This document shows, in pieces, positions 17,087 to 25,405 of a stretch of DNA of 64,000 nt. The DNA comes from VRUE01 sp963703175 (lineage in GTDB: Bacteria > Actinomycetota > Thermoleophilia > Solirubrobacterales > 70-9). The translations under genes and the position numbers were made by a program. Each line of letters begins with the position of its first letter. The stretch's first letter is position 1. The stretch is taken from NCBI GenBank assembly GCA_963703175.1, contig OY969794.1, positions 62,001-126,000 of the forward strand, given 5' to 3'. The notes beneath the pieces were generated by a model, which saw only the letters and a list, made by a program, of their open reading frames with translations, ran no database searches and had not been told where the DNA came from.

Positions 17087-17488
17087 CTATTCCGCGTACT
17101 TTCCCGCTTCTTCAATTCCCCGCTGGGCCTCTTCCTTGCCTTTTTCGATCCCCTTCTGCGCTTCCCGCTTGGCTCGTTCGATCCCCTCTTGCGCTTCCTG
17201 GGAACCCTGTTCGATTCCTTCCTGCGCTTGCTGAGAGCCCTGATTCACGCCCTGCTTCGCTTCCTCTTCAGCCTTTTCGAAGCCCTTCTTCACTTCTTCG
17301 GTGCCCTTTTCGATGCCCTGCTTCGCTTCTTCGGTGCCCTTTTCGATCCGTTCCTGGATTTCACCGGTATTGCTGTCGCTACCGCCCCCGCAGCCTGCCC
17401 AGGCAACGGCGGCGACCCCGATCGACAGGGCTACCAGCAGGGCCGGCAGGCGACGCCCTCTACTCCACTTCGGTCCTCGGTCTGACAC
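17087..17488 (-). CDS. Lipoprotein with 11-residue LEA-like repeats
   Basis: 133 aa from the GTG at 17488, chosen because AGGAGAGGAG lies 5 bp upstream; an ATG at 17509 is in frame. Signal peptide and lipobox LPALLVALSIGVAAVAWAGC. The rest is one charged helix built from 11-residue units of the type EGIEKGxEEAK/Q, at least seven in a row. Similar amphipathic repeats occur in LEA/apolipoprotein-like stress proteins. A role at the membrane or wall under drying stress is only an analogy. Confidence 0.65.
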   Translation of the reverse strand: MSDRGPKWSRGRRLPALLVALSIGVAAVAWAGCGGGSDSNTGEIQERIEKGTEEAKQGIEKGTEEVKKGFEKAEEEAKQGVNQGSQQAQEGIEQGSQEAQEGIERAKREAQKGIEKGKEEAQRGIEEAGKYAE

Positions 17489-17608
17489 AAATGCTCCTCT
17501 CCTAGACATGGACGGACACCGCAGTAAGTCAATACTCGCGCAGGAAACGGCGAAGCGGCGCAGTGCCTTCATCGCGCCAAGCTAGTCGATCGGCCTAAGC
17601 TCCACCCG

Positions 17609-18271
17609 GTGTCAATCCTGCACGTTCTCCGCGTCTTCGTCAATGAGGACGGCGAGTGGGGAAATCCGCTCGGGGTGTTCCTCGAGGGGAACCTCGTGCC
17701 GGAGTCAGAGCGGCAGAACATCGCTGCGCAGCTTGGCTTCAGCGAGACCGTCTTCGTCGACGACCGTGCCGCCGGCAGGATCCGCATCTACACGCCACAG
17801 ATCGAACTTCCCTTCGCCGGTCACCCCGCCGCCGGCACTGCCTGGTTGCTAGCAAGGGAAGGTTCGCCGGTCGAGGTGTTACGGCCACCGGCGGGCGAGG
17901 TCGGCGTGCGCTCCGCCGACGGCGCCACCTACATCGCCGCCCGGCCCGAGTGGGCGCCGCCCTTCGAGTGCCGCCAGCTGAGCTCTCCGGCCGCGGTGCG
18001 TGCCTTGGACGCTTCAACCCACAGTGTCAACACGTATGCCTGGGCGTGGATCGACGAGGCGGCGGGGACGATCCGCGCCCGCTCCTTCGTCCCCAAGGCC
18101 GGCATCGCCGAGGACGAGGCCACTGGCGCGGCTGCGATCGTGCTCTGCGACCAGCTCGCCCGGCCGCTCACGATCCACCAGGGCCACGGCTCAGTTCTGC
18201 TCGCCCAGCCGCTCGATGGACGAGTCGAGGTAGGCGGCAAGGTACGCCTGACCGAACGGAGAACGGCCTAA
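17609..18271 (+). CDS. PhzF-family isomerase/epimerase
   Basis: 220 aa, shorter than typical PhzF proteins (about 260-300). Signature segments: NPLGVFLEG, the catalytic Glu in LGFSETVFV, TPQIELPFAGHPAAGTAWLL and the C-terminal GIAEDEATGAAAIVL. PhzF proteins are diaminopimelate-epimerase-fold enzymes with varied substrates. Start GTG at 17609. The missing length lies in the middle, between the two half-domains. Confidence 0.85.
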   Translation: MSILHVLRVFVNEDGEWGNPLGVFLEGNLVPESERQNIAAQLGFSETVFVDDRAAGRIRIYTPQIELPFAGHPAAGTAWLLAREGSPVEVLRPPAGEVGVRSADGATYIAARPEWAPPFECRQLSSPAAVRALDASTHSVNTYAWAWIDEAAGTIRARSFVPKAGIAEDEATGAAAIVLCDQLARPLTIHQGHGSVLLAQPLDGRVEVGGKVRLTERRTA

Positions 18272-18289
18272 CCGTCTCTGGTTTGCTTC

Positions 18290-18694
18290 TTAGCCAGTCG
18301 AAGACGCTGACGGAGCAGCTTCCGCCGGATCCATCGGGTGAAGCTCGCCTTTGGTCAGAGCCTCGGTGCGCAGATGCCCTACAGCCTTGTACTCCGGGGA
18401 GCCAATCATGTCGAGGAAGGCCTGTCGAGTGGGATATTCGACGAGCACGACGAGGTCCCAGGAACCCTCACCCAGCAACGGCGGCGCCGGAGCCCCCATG
18501 AAGACGATCCGACCCCCGACCTTCGCGAGGAGTGGAGCAACCGCCTCGCCGTATTCCTCATAGCGCTCGCGCCCACCCTCGGGCTTGAATGCCAGCAGGT
18601 TCAGCATCACCAAAGGCGCGCCGTCTCCGGCCCGCCCGGAGAACGCGGCGAATCCACCTTGGTTCAGCGGCTCGGGAGAGGCAGCGGCGTCCAT
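18290..18694 (-). CDS. DUF1330-family protein
   Basis: 134 aa. Ferredoxin-like alpha/beta barrel family: APLVMLNLLAFKPEGGRERYEEYGEAVAPLLAKVGGR, then WDLVVLVEYPTRQAFLDMIGSPEYKAVGHLRTEAL. The last segment is the DUF1330 hallmark. No reaction is established. It converges with the PhzF gene and is followed upstream by the metalloprotease-fold gene on the same strand. Confidence 0.82.
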   Translation of the reverse strand: MDAAASPEPLNQGGFAAFSGRAGDGAPLVMLNLLAFKPEGGRERYEEYGEAVAPLLAKVGGRIVFMGAPAPPLLGEGSWDLVVLVEYPTRQAFLDMIGSPEYKAVGHLRTEALTKGELHPMDPAEAAPSASSTG

Positions 18695-18732
18695 GCCGGG
18701 ATCATATGCCCACCCTCCATCGACATCCGCGG

Positions 18733-19104
18733 TCAGAGACCAAGACCCCCCACGCCTCGCTCATCCCAGCCAAGGTGGTGAGCAAGCTCGTGACGCACGG
18801 TCCGCTCGACCTGCCGGGCAAGCAGCTGCCGATCGTGGCCGAAGTCTCGTTCCAAAGTGTCTCGATAGATGACGATCCTGTCCTCATAGCGATCCCGCGC
18901 GACGCCGTCTCCGAAGTACTGACCGTACGCATGGACTTCGGCCCCGCGATCGGAGACGACGATAGCGACACTCGCCAGTACCTCCTGGAATTCGTCGGGC
19001 AACCGATCGATTGCATCGACGACCAACGACTCGAACTCATCAAGGTCAGGCGCATCGGGCATACCCTCAAACGGTAGAGCCTCAACGGCTCGCGCCAACC
19101 TCAC
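18733..19104 (-). CDS. Zincin-like metallopeptidase family protein
   Basis: 123 aa. Belongs to the short zincin-like family (possibly PF06262, zincin_1): FESLVVDAIDRLPDEF at the front and the zinc site RTVRHELAHHLGWDE (HExxH plus downstream Asp) near the end. Protease activity for this small family is not well shown. The start is uncertain: GTG at 19104 or ATG at 19062, the latter giving MPDAPDLDEFESLV with GAGGG just upstream. Confidence 0.8.
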   Translation of the reverse strand: MRLARAVEALPFEGMPDAPDLDEFESLVVDAIDRLPDEFQEVLASVAIVVSDRGAEVHAYGQYFGDGVARDRYEDRIVIYRDTLERDFGHDRQLLARQVERTVRHELAHHLGWDERGVGGLGL

Positions 19105-19118
19105 CCGGGCGGATTGAG

Positions 19119-20771
19119 CTAAGAAGGCGCTGCCTTGAGGTACTGGTGCACGAACGCGATGGCCATGCTGCCCTCGCCGACGGCAGCGGCAACACGCTTC
19201 ACCGGTCCGAGCCGGACGTCACCAGAGGCGAAGATGCCCGGGACGCTGGTCTCCAAGAGGTATGGGTCACGGTCGAGCTGCCAGCGTTCCGCAGCACGTA
19301 CATCGGCGCCCGTGAGCACGAAGCCGCGGGGGTCGAGCGCGATCTCGGGCGGGAGCCACTTAGTCTCTGCATCCGCTCCGATGAAGATGAACAGCCCGCC
19401 CGACTCGAGCTGGGCCGTCTTTCCCGTAGCCGAGTCGCGAACATCGATCGCTTGAAGCGATACGTCGCCGTGGACAGCCTCGACCTCGGCCCCGTACGTC
19501 ACGTCGATGTTCGACCGGGTTGTGAGCTGATCGATGAGGTAGCTCGACATGCTTTTCTCGAGCGCATCGCCCCTACACAGGATGGTGACGCTTCGGGCGT
19601 GGGTGGAGAAGAACAGTGCTGCCTGCCCGGCAGAGTTGCCAGCACCAACGATGTGGATATCCGTTCCGTGCGCATTCGGAGCCTCGCTACGCGCCGCTCC
19701 GTATGAGATGCCTTTCCCGGCTAGTCGCTCGAACCCCTCGATCGGCAGGCGCCGCCAGGAGACCCCACAGGCGAGAATGATCGTCTTCGCCCTGAGGACA
19801 TCTCCCCCGTCGAGGTGTATCTGGCGTGTTGTGGCGTCGATGCGTGTAATCGACCTCGTCACAAGAATCTCAGCGCCGAGCCTGCGCGCCTGCGCAAGCG
19901 CACGACTCGCGAGCTCGTCCCCAGATACACCCGACGGGAAGCCGAGGTAGTTCTCAATCCGAGACGAAGTACCGGCCTGGCCGCCGGGCGCCTCCCGCTC
20001 GATCACGATCGTGCGCAGCCCCTCCGACGCGCCGTACACCGCTGCGGCCAGCCCCGCGGGCCCACCACCAACGATCACTACGTCGTACTCGGCGTGTGAG
20101 GCTTGCGTATCGAGGTCGAGGAGTTCGGCGACCCGGCGCGGCTGAGGTCGGACAGCGGTCTTTCCGTCGACGACGCGAATAGTCGGCCAATCCTCCTCGG
20201 CCGGCAGCGGGCCGCCCCACTGCTCGGTCGCATCCGATGCGTCAGGCGTGAGCCATTTAAACGTGACCTGATTGCCGTCGAGAAACTGCCGGAGTGAAGT
20301 ACACGCCGGATCCCAGCGATGCCCCACAACTATCGCGCGTGGCGGAGGTGGTTCGGCCGCAATGCCCTGTAGTCCGCCGATCCGTTTCCGGGCCAGCGCC
20401 GTGACCTCCAAACCGACCTCGGGGACCGCAGCGGCAATCGCCTGGTAATCGTGAACGTCTACCCGCATGACGCGCGACTTCTCCGTCGCGCGATACGCAC
20501 CGGGAAAGGTCGTCGCCAGCGTGATCGGCACTTCCCCGAAGATATTCCCCGGAAGACGCTCGCCGATGACGCGCTCGATCCCGTCGACGACCCTGATTAC
20601 CTCGAGACGACCTTCGAGAACCGCGAATAGCGCGCGCTCATCACCTTCGTGCACCGCATACTCGCCCTCGAGGAGGCTGATATCTGCCGAAGCCCGCGAA
20701 AGCCGCTCTCGCTCGGCAGGACCGAGCGCATCAAAAAGCGAAAGCCCCTCGATCTCCTCCGTGGTCACCAT
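19119..20771 (-). CDS. cNMP-binding domain fused to thioredoxin-reductase-like flavoprotein
   Basis: 550 aa. Residues 8-125 form a cyclic-nucleotide-binding fold (EGEYAVHEGDERALFAVLEGRLEV, then GNIFGEVPITL). Residues 145-222 resemble a glutaredoxin-like domain. From about 228 it follows low-molecular-weight thioredoxin reductase: DVVIVGGGPAGLAAAVYGASEGL, GGQAGTSSRIENYLGFP, IVGAGNSAGQAA, and a C-terminal FAD motif GIFASGDVRLGPVKRV. The redox CxxC expected at about residue 360 is absent; the segment reads ISYGAARSEAPN. It is therefore not a classical thioredoxin reductase. Confidence 0.88.
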   Translation of the reverse strand: MVTTEEIEGLSLFDALGPAERERLSRASADISLLEGEYAVHEGDERALFAVLEGRLEVIRVVDGIERVIGERLPGNIFGEVPITLATTFPGAYRATEKSRVMRVDVHDYQAIAAAVPEVGLEVTALARKRIGGLQGIAAEPPPPRAIVVGHRWDPACTSLRQFLDGNQVTFKWLTPDASDATEQWGGPLPAEEDWPTIRVVDGKTAVRPQPRRVAELLDLDTQASHAEYDVVIVGGGPAGLAAAVYGASEGLRTIVIEREAPGGQAGTSSRIENYLGFPSGVSGDELASRALAQARRLGAEILVTRSITRIDATTRQIHLDGGDVLRAKTIILACGVSWRRLPIEGFERLAGKGISYGAARSEAPNAHGTDIHIVGAGNSAGQAALFFSTHARSVTILCRGDALEKSMSSYLIDQLTTRSNIDVTYGAEVEAVHGDVSLQAIDVRDSATGKTAQLESGGLFIFIGADAETKWLPPEIALDPRGFVLTGADVRAAERWQLDRDPYLLETSVPGIFASGDVRLGPVKRVAAAVGEGSMAIAFVHQYLKAAPS

Positions 20772-20847
20772 GCGCGGCGAGGGATCGTTTCAGAACGACG
20801 CACAAAGAGCCTGGGCTCGGGACTGCGGGCGACCAATGGAGCCTTGT

Positions 20848-21903
20848 TCAAAGCGTCCCGAGCTCGGGGATGACCTGCTCTCCGACGAGCCGAACCTGCT
20901 CTCTCAGCTCGGGTAGGCCCTCTACCTCGATCCCGGCCCAAGCCTTCAACGTGAAGGGGTCGGTGAATGAGACCAGCGCGTGGTTGAGGCCAGCGGGAAG
21001 GTATGTGTCCCTTAGCCACGACACCCAATCCTCGGGCGTACCGGCGAGCATGATCCGGTCGGCGACCTCCTCTGGCGTCGCTTCAAGCGCGCGTTGAACG
21101 TCGCCCATCGCGAAGGCCTCCTTAACCGATGTGACTTGTTCTGGCTCGATTCCGTGCCGCTCCAGAAGCGCCGGCGGCATCGACGGGATGTAGAATGCCG
21201 CCATGACTCGCCCGGCGCGACGCGCCACCTCGCCGTCAGGTGCGATCGCGCCGAGGAGTGAGTCGCCGAGGTCGAGGCCATCGGGGCTTCGGCCGGCGCC
21301 CTCCACCCCTGCGCGAAAGTGCTTCACCGCGTAGCCCAGCGCCTCCGGTGAGTACGCGCACGCCGTGTGCAGGCCGTCGGCGATCTCGCCGGCCAGCTCC
21401 ATCGACTTGGGACCCCCCATCGCGCCGATCTTCAGTGGCAGGTGCTCCTGTATGGGCCGGGCCGCAGTCGTGACTCCGGAGTAGTTGTAGAAATCGCCCC
21501 CGAAGTCGATCGAACCCTCGTCAAGGAAGGTGCGCATTACGTGGTGGGCCTCGCGCAAGCGAGCGATCGGTCGCGTCCCGCGCCACTCGACGCCGTATTG
21601 CTCGAGCATCGCGATGTTGCCGATCCCGAACACGACCTCGGCCCGACCGGCGCTTAGCTCGTCGAGCGTGGCTGCAAGCTGAGCCACGTAGGTTGGCTCT
21701 CGCATGTAGATCGGGGCGACGCAGGGGCCGAGTCGAATCCGCTCGGTGCGCTCGGCGAGGGCGGCAAGTAGCAGCCAGGCGTCCTTGTGGTAGATCTCGT
21801 CGGCGCTGTAGCAGGCGTGGTAGCCGAGCCTGTCGGCTAGCGCAACCGCATCAAGCAGCTCCTGTGCCGGCTGCTCGGGCAGCATTTGGAAGCTGAGAAG
21901 CAT
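20848..21903 (-). CDS. LLM-class (F420-type) flavin-dependent oxidoreductase
   Basis: 351 aa. Luciferase-like TIM barrel: LADRLGYHACYSADEIYHKDAW, IRLGPCVAPIYMREPTYVAQLAATLDELSAGRAEVVFGIGN, and PLKIGAMGGPKSMELAGEIADGLH. These segments are typical of F420-dependent members (methylene-H4MPT reductase-like group) in actinobacteria. Substrate unknown. Start codons of this gene and of the VOC gene are divergent, 82 bp apart. Confidence 0.88.
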   Translation of the reverse strand: MLLSFQMLPEQPAQELLDAVALADRLGYHACYSADEIYHKDAWLLLAALAERTERIRLGPCVAPIYMREPTYVAQLAATLDELSAGRAEVVFGIGNIAMLEQYGVEWRGTRPIARLREAHHVMRTFLDEGSIDFGGDFYNYSGVTTAARPIQEHLPLKIGAMGGPKSMELAGEIADGLHTACAYSPEALGYAVKHFRAGVEGAGRSPDGLDLGDSLLGAIAPDGEVARRAGRVMAAFYIPSMPPALLERHGIEPEQVTSVKEAFAMGDVQRALEATPEEVADRIMLAGTPEDWVSWLRDTYLPAGLNHALVSFTDPFTLKAWAGIEVEGLPELREQVRLVGEQVIPELGTL

Positions 21904-21985
21904 GCGGAGTCAGGGTAACTCTTGTGCGTTCAAGCTCGGGAGTGCCGTGTTGACTATCAACAGCGACAGCGCCAACCTTGAGGGA

Positions 21986-22417
21986 ATGGGACGAGGAATC
22001 CATCACGTCGATCTGGCCGTCGCCGACGTTGAGCGGTCCCTCGCCTTCTATCTCAACCTGCTCGGCCCGCTCGGCTGGGAAGAGAGTGTCCGGTATCCGA
22101 GCTACCGCGGAACCGAGGAGGTTGTGTACCTCAAGGATGCGGCGACTGGGTCCCGGGAGCCCGGGACGGACTCTTCGATGCTCGGCATCCGCCGGGCAGA
22201 TGGCGAGGCGCATCGCTACTACGGGGTTGGAATCGAGCACTTCGCCTTCGAGGTTGACCGACGGGAGGAGGTCGATGAGGCGCACGCACGCTGCCTCACG
22301 AGCGGCGCAAACATTCACTTCCCGCCGGAGGAGGATCGCGACGAGCCTGGCTACTACGCGTTCTTCGCCTTCGATCCCGATGGGATTCGAGTCGAGGTGT
22401 TCTGCTGGGTCCGCTGA
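21986..22417 (+). CDS. VOC/glyoxalase-family protein
   Basis: 143 aa. One vicinal-oxygen-chelate domain: GIHHVDLAVADVERSLAFYLNLLGPLGWEE, GIEHFAFEVDRREEVDEAH, and FFAFDPDGIRVEVFCW. The His, His and Glu positions for metal binding are all present. The frame continues upstream to 21902 without homology, so I start at the ATG at 21986 just after GAGGGA. Substrate unknown. Confidence 0.85.
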   Translation: MGRGIHHVDLAVADVERSLAFYLNLLGPLGWEESVRYPSYRGTEEVVYLKDAATGSREPGTDSSMLGIRRADGEAHRYYGVGIEHFAFEVDRREEVDEAHARCLTSGANIHFPPEEDRDEPGYYAFFAFDPDGIRVEVFCWVR

Positions 22418-22460
22418 ATGGTTGGTCCCCCTTGCGGATCTACCGCGAACGCCCGAAGTA

Positions 22461-22994
22461 CTAACCCGGGAGTGTTGAGCCGACAGCTATCTGGGCGGCT
22501 TTCAAGTACTCGTCGCGGCAGTTTATGAAGTCTTCGTACCATCCCGCCAGGATCTCCCAATCGTCGTCGTGCCTAAATTCCGGGTTGGTGCCTTTGGGAT
22601 CGGCGAAGGATTCGAACCTGAAAATCAGTTCGCGTGCTGTCTCGCATGCCTTATCGGCGGCGGTAACAACCCGCGCTTGATCAGAAAAGCGCACGCGGAG
22701 ACCAGCCTGCAGCGTTTCAGTCGCGTGCCAGTGCTGCCACGCCTGTCTTACGAGATCTTTGGCATTGCTTGGGGCGTCGACCCCTTGGACGACGGTGTCA
22801 CCCAAGCCGTCTTTGCACTCGTCGATGGCATCGGTCAGACGCTTAAACTCAGCCGCCGTTTCAGCCAGAATGCCGCGTGCGTCCCCAAGGTCAGCCAGCA
22901 CACGCTCGTGTTTGAGGCGCGAGCGACCCAGCCAAAGCGTGACCAGGAGGGTGCCCAACGCAATACCCAAGCCAATAGTAGTGCCCGCGTCCAT
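22461..22994 (-). CDS. Single-pass membrane protein, unknown
   Basis: 177 aa. One N-terminal transmembrane helix (residues 5-23, TIGLGIALGTLLVTLWLG). A cytosolic, mostly helical region rich in charged residues follows (HERVLADLGDARGILAETAAEFKRLTDAI). No known domain. It lies alone between the VOC gene and the PadR operon. The topology is like the 239-aa island protein at 28793, but the sequences do not look related. Confidence 0.55.
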   Translation of the reverse strand: MDAGTTIGLGIALGTLLVTLWLGRSRLKHERVLADLGDARGILAETAAEFKRLTDAIDECKDGLGDTVVQGVDAPSNAKDLVRQAWQHWHATETLQAGLRVRFSDQARVVTAADKACETARELIFRFESFADPKGTNPEFRHDDDWEILAGWYEDFINCRDEYLKAAQIAVGSTLPG

Positions 22995-23147
22995 CCACCC
23001 GGATCGTATGTGCTTTCGGGTGGTGCAGAGCGCATCGACTCGCTTCTACCATTCCTCGACCGCGCGGGACTAGGCCGCCGCGTCAACCAGCCTCCCACTG
23101 GCCGCCGACACCGAGATCGAGGTGCTCGCGCTCGCGGGTGACTAGCT

Positions 23148-23801
23148 TCAGGTGGGCTTATTCTGCGGTGCATCGCCCACTCCATGGGGCATGGCTGGTG
23201 CGCCGCGCAGCCAAATACTCAGTGCGTAGAAGGTCCGGAGAAGGAGAAACGTACCTTCCACGTCTCCTCGCATCTCCTCCTCCCAGCGTTCGCGCTCTTC
23301 GTCGCTCATCTCTGCAGGAAGACGGCGCACCGCCAGGCTCACGATGTACCGGTTAAGCGAAAGCAAGCGTCGTCTGTCGACCGGTGCGGGGTAGTTCGGG
23401 CTTGGAGCGGATGGAATCAGAGCTCGGCGGCGGCGGTTGGTAGCGACGCTGGGAATGCGAAGCCGGCGATCCCAGAGGTACCGGAGGAACGCAGCACAGC
23501 CGACGACGGCACCGACGACGCCGAACAGGGTGGCAGCCCCGGCGAGGGACAGCCCGATGAAGGCTAGGAACCCTTCGGGGTTAACGCCGAAAAGACCGAC
23601 GACGGCTACCCCCGACACCATCAAGGCGAGGACGGCGGGCAGGATCTCGATACAGACGATCACCACCAATAGCCAAGCCAAGCTGAAGAGGGCATAACGC
23701 AAGGCACCGCTGGCAACGAGCCCGCCCAGGAAGAGCGCAGTGAGCAAAAGCCCGAGTTCGGGTGGACGGACGACCAAGGAGCGTGACGAGCGGGGGATCA
23801 T
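23148..23801 (-). CDS. Membrane protein of the PadR operon
   Basis: 217 aa. Three to four helices in the first 110 residues (LLLTALFLGGLVASGAL, LAWLLVVIVCIEILPAVLALMVSGVAVVGLF, FIGLSLAGAATLFGVVGAVVGC), then a soluble part. The segment LPAEMSDEERERWEEEMRGDVEG closely mirrors LPKELPEDLRRRWSEEIEADLES in the first gene of this operon, so the two flanking proteins share a domain. Its start overlaps the PadR stop by 4 bp. Confidence 0.65.
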   Translation of the reverse strand: MIPRSSRSLVVRPPELGLLLTALFLGGLVASGALRYALFSLAWLLVVIVCIEILPAVLALMVSGVAVVGLFGVNPEGFLAFIGLSLAGAATLFGVVGAVVGCAAFLRYLWDRRLRIPSVATNRRRRALIPSAPSPNYPAPVDRRRLLSLNRYIVSLAVRRLPAEMSDEERERWEEEMRGDVEGTFLLLRTFYALSIWLRGAPAMPHGVGDAPQNKPT

Positions 23802-24145
23802 GCGAGTCTCCCTCGTGGCTGTGGATCAGCCAGCCGCCTTCGTCGCTGCACCCGTCTGCCGAGCCGCACGATCTCCTCCAGCTGCCCGCTCGCCGCTCGT
23901 TCTCCGGTGCCAGTGAGGCGGTAGAGTCGGCGACGCGGTCGACCCTCGTTGTCGGATCCCGCCTTCTCCCACTTGCTCTCCAGCCACCCCGCGCGTTCGA
24001 GCCGGGCGAGCATTGGATAGATGGTGCCCGAAGCGATCTTTGCGTCCCTCGCGAGGCGCAGCCCGTAGTGCCAGGCGATCGGGTCTTCGAGCATCGTCCC
24101 GAGAACCTTGAGCATGTCGGTGCTGACTCGTGGCTCCTCGCTCAT
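23798..24145 (-). CDS. PadR-family transcriptional regulator
   Basis: 115 aa. Winged helix: STDMLKVLGTMLEDPIAWHYGLRLARDAKIASGTIYPMLARLERAGWLES, then RPRRRLYRLTGTGERAA. The SGTIYPxLxRLExxGW recognition region is diagnostic. Middle gene of three, with 4-bp overlaps on both sides. The inverted repeat at 24624-24644 in front of the operon is its probable binding site, giving autoregulation. Confidence 0.92.
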   Translation of the reverse strand: MSEEPRVSTDMLKVLGTMLEDPIAWHYGLRLARDAKIASGTIYPMLARLERAGWLESKWEKAGSDNEGRPRRRLYRLTGTGERAASGQLEEIVRLGRRVQRRRRLADPQPRGRLA

Positions 24146-24600
24146 TCCCCGAGTCCCTTTTCATGTCGCTCCTCGAGTCCTTCGTACCCGAGTCGTTCTC
24201 TTAGCTCCCTCGCATACTCGTTCACAAGCCATCCCTCCGGACTTGCCTTCTCGGCGCCAGTGGACATAGGGGGATCGGCGCGGACCGTGCGAGGCGCCGG
24301 AGCCGAGAGCGCGAACTGGAGCACCAGCTCGGCCGCCAGTCGCCTGGCGCCCTGCCGCCGAAGGCCTAGGGCGAACCAGAGGCCCCGGAGCGGCTGTCTC
24401 GAGAAGCTCTCCAAATCCGCTTCGATCTCCTCACTCCACCGCCGCCGCAAATCCTCAGGCAGCTCCTTCGGAAGCCGGGAGAGAACACCACGGACACTGC
24501 GACGGTTCAGCCGGGTCAAGCATGCACCACCTTCGGACACGAGGACCGTGGCGATCACGGTGCCAATCAAAGTCCCGATGATGGTGTAAAGAAGGGCCAC
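24142..24600 (-). CDS. First protein of the PadR operon, membrane anchored
   Basis: 152 aa. N-terminal membrane helix (LLYTIIGTLIGTVIATVLV), then a soluble region with LSRLPKELPEDLRRRWSEEIEADLESF. This matches a segment of the third operon protein. Function unknown; such proteins next to PadR regulators are commonly membrane partners. Leads the operon directly behind the operator. Confidence 0.6.
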   Translation of the reverse strand: MALLYTIIGTLIGTVIATVLVSEGGACLTRLNRRSVRGVLSRLPKELPEDLRRRWSEEIEADLESFSRQPLRGLWFALGLRRQGARRLAAELVLQFALSAPAPRTVRADPPMSTGAEKASPEGWLVNEYARELRERLGYEGLEERHEKGLGE

Positions 24601-24623
24601 TGCGCTACCTCACCGTTGCTTGA

Positions 24624-24644
24624 CTATCCTGAAACACAGGATAG
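24624..24644 (-). promoter_or_regulatory. Probable PadR operator with overlapping promoter
   Basis: Perfect inverted repeat CTATCCTG-AAACA-CAGGATAG, 24 bp before the start codon at 24600. On the minus strand a perfect -35 box TTGACA lies just upstream (24651-24656), so the repeat occupies the spacer/-10 region. That is the usual place for a repressor site. Confidence 0.75.
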
Positions 24645-24671
24645 CCCGGTTGTCAAGGGACGGCTTTTTGC

Positions 24672-25358
24672 TTAAGAGCGGTGAACGCAGGACGGTCGCG
24701 ACTCACCGATGGATATCGGAGATTCCCGTCGGGGACGAATGCTCGATCGAGCGGCTGCGGCGTTCGCCTCTCCATCAAGTGCCTCGAGCGGCATGGCGTC
24801 GGCGGCGGTGAGTGCGCCGAGCAGCGTTCCCAGCAGAAGATCGCCCAACTCGCCGCGCGAAAGATCGCGATGGTCGATCCAGTTGAGGCAGGCCCCATCC
24901 ATGAACCAGAGCCAGCCGTGTACGGCGACGCGTGCCTTGGCCGGCGCGGCGCTCGGGTAGAGGCCCTCGAGGATCCGTGCGGCCGTTTTCGTTCGGATCT
25001 CATCGACAATCTCTCGCACCGCGGGGACTTTGCTGACGCTCTGCATTAGTTTGCGGTAGGCGAGCTCGTTCTCGTCGATCAGCGCGAGGAAGACCTCGAG
25101 GCTTCCCCGCAGCTGATCGAGCGGCGGCAGGTTCGGGTCGGGCTCCGTCCGCGCTCGCAGCTCCGCAGCTGCCTGGGCAAGCGTCGCCTGGAAGAACGAG
25201 CGCTTGTTCGGGAAATAGTGGTAGAGCAGCGGCTTGGAGATCCCCACCTGACGGGCAACCTCCCGCATTGAGAGCTCGTCGTAGGAGTGACGGGCAAACA
25301 GCTCGGCGCCGCGGGCTTCGTCGGTCGGGCGGTGGTCCTCGGAGCCGACGATCGCCAT
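24672..25358 (-). CDS. TetR-family transcriptional regulator
   Basis: 228 aa from the ATG at 25358. N-terminal HTH: ARGAELFARHSYDELSMREVARQVGISKPLLYHYFPNKRSFFQATL (about residues 15-58), the classic TetR pattern. The ligand domain has aromatic residues (WLWFMDGACLNWIDH). An extension up to 25466 in the same frame lacks homology and runs into the upstream gene. Target genes are not obvious; no neighbour has a matching operator that I can see. Confidence 0.9.
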   Translation of the reverse strand: MAIVGSEDHRPTDEARGAELFARHSYDELSMREVARQVGISKPLLYHYFPNKRSFFQATLAQAAAELRARTEPDPNLPPLDQLRGSLEVFLALIDENELAYRKLMQSVSKVPAVREIVDEIRTKTAARILEGLYPSAAPAKARVAVHGWLWFMDGACLNWIDHRDLSRGELGDLLLGTLLGALTAADAMPLEALDGEANAAAARSSIRPRRESPISIGESRPSCVHRS

Positions 25359-25405
25359 GGTCCGTTCACGCGGCTCTCCCTCCTTGCAACGGGCGGGCGC
25401 CGAGC

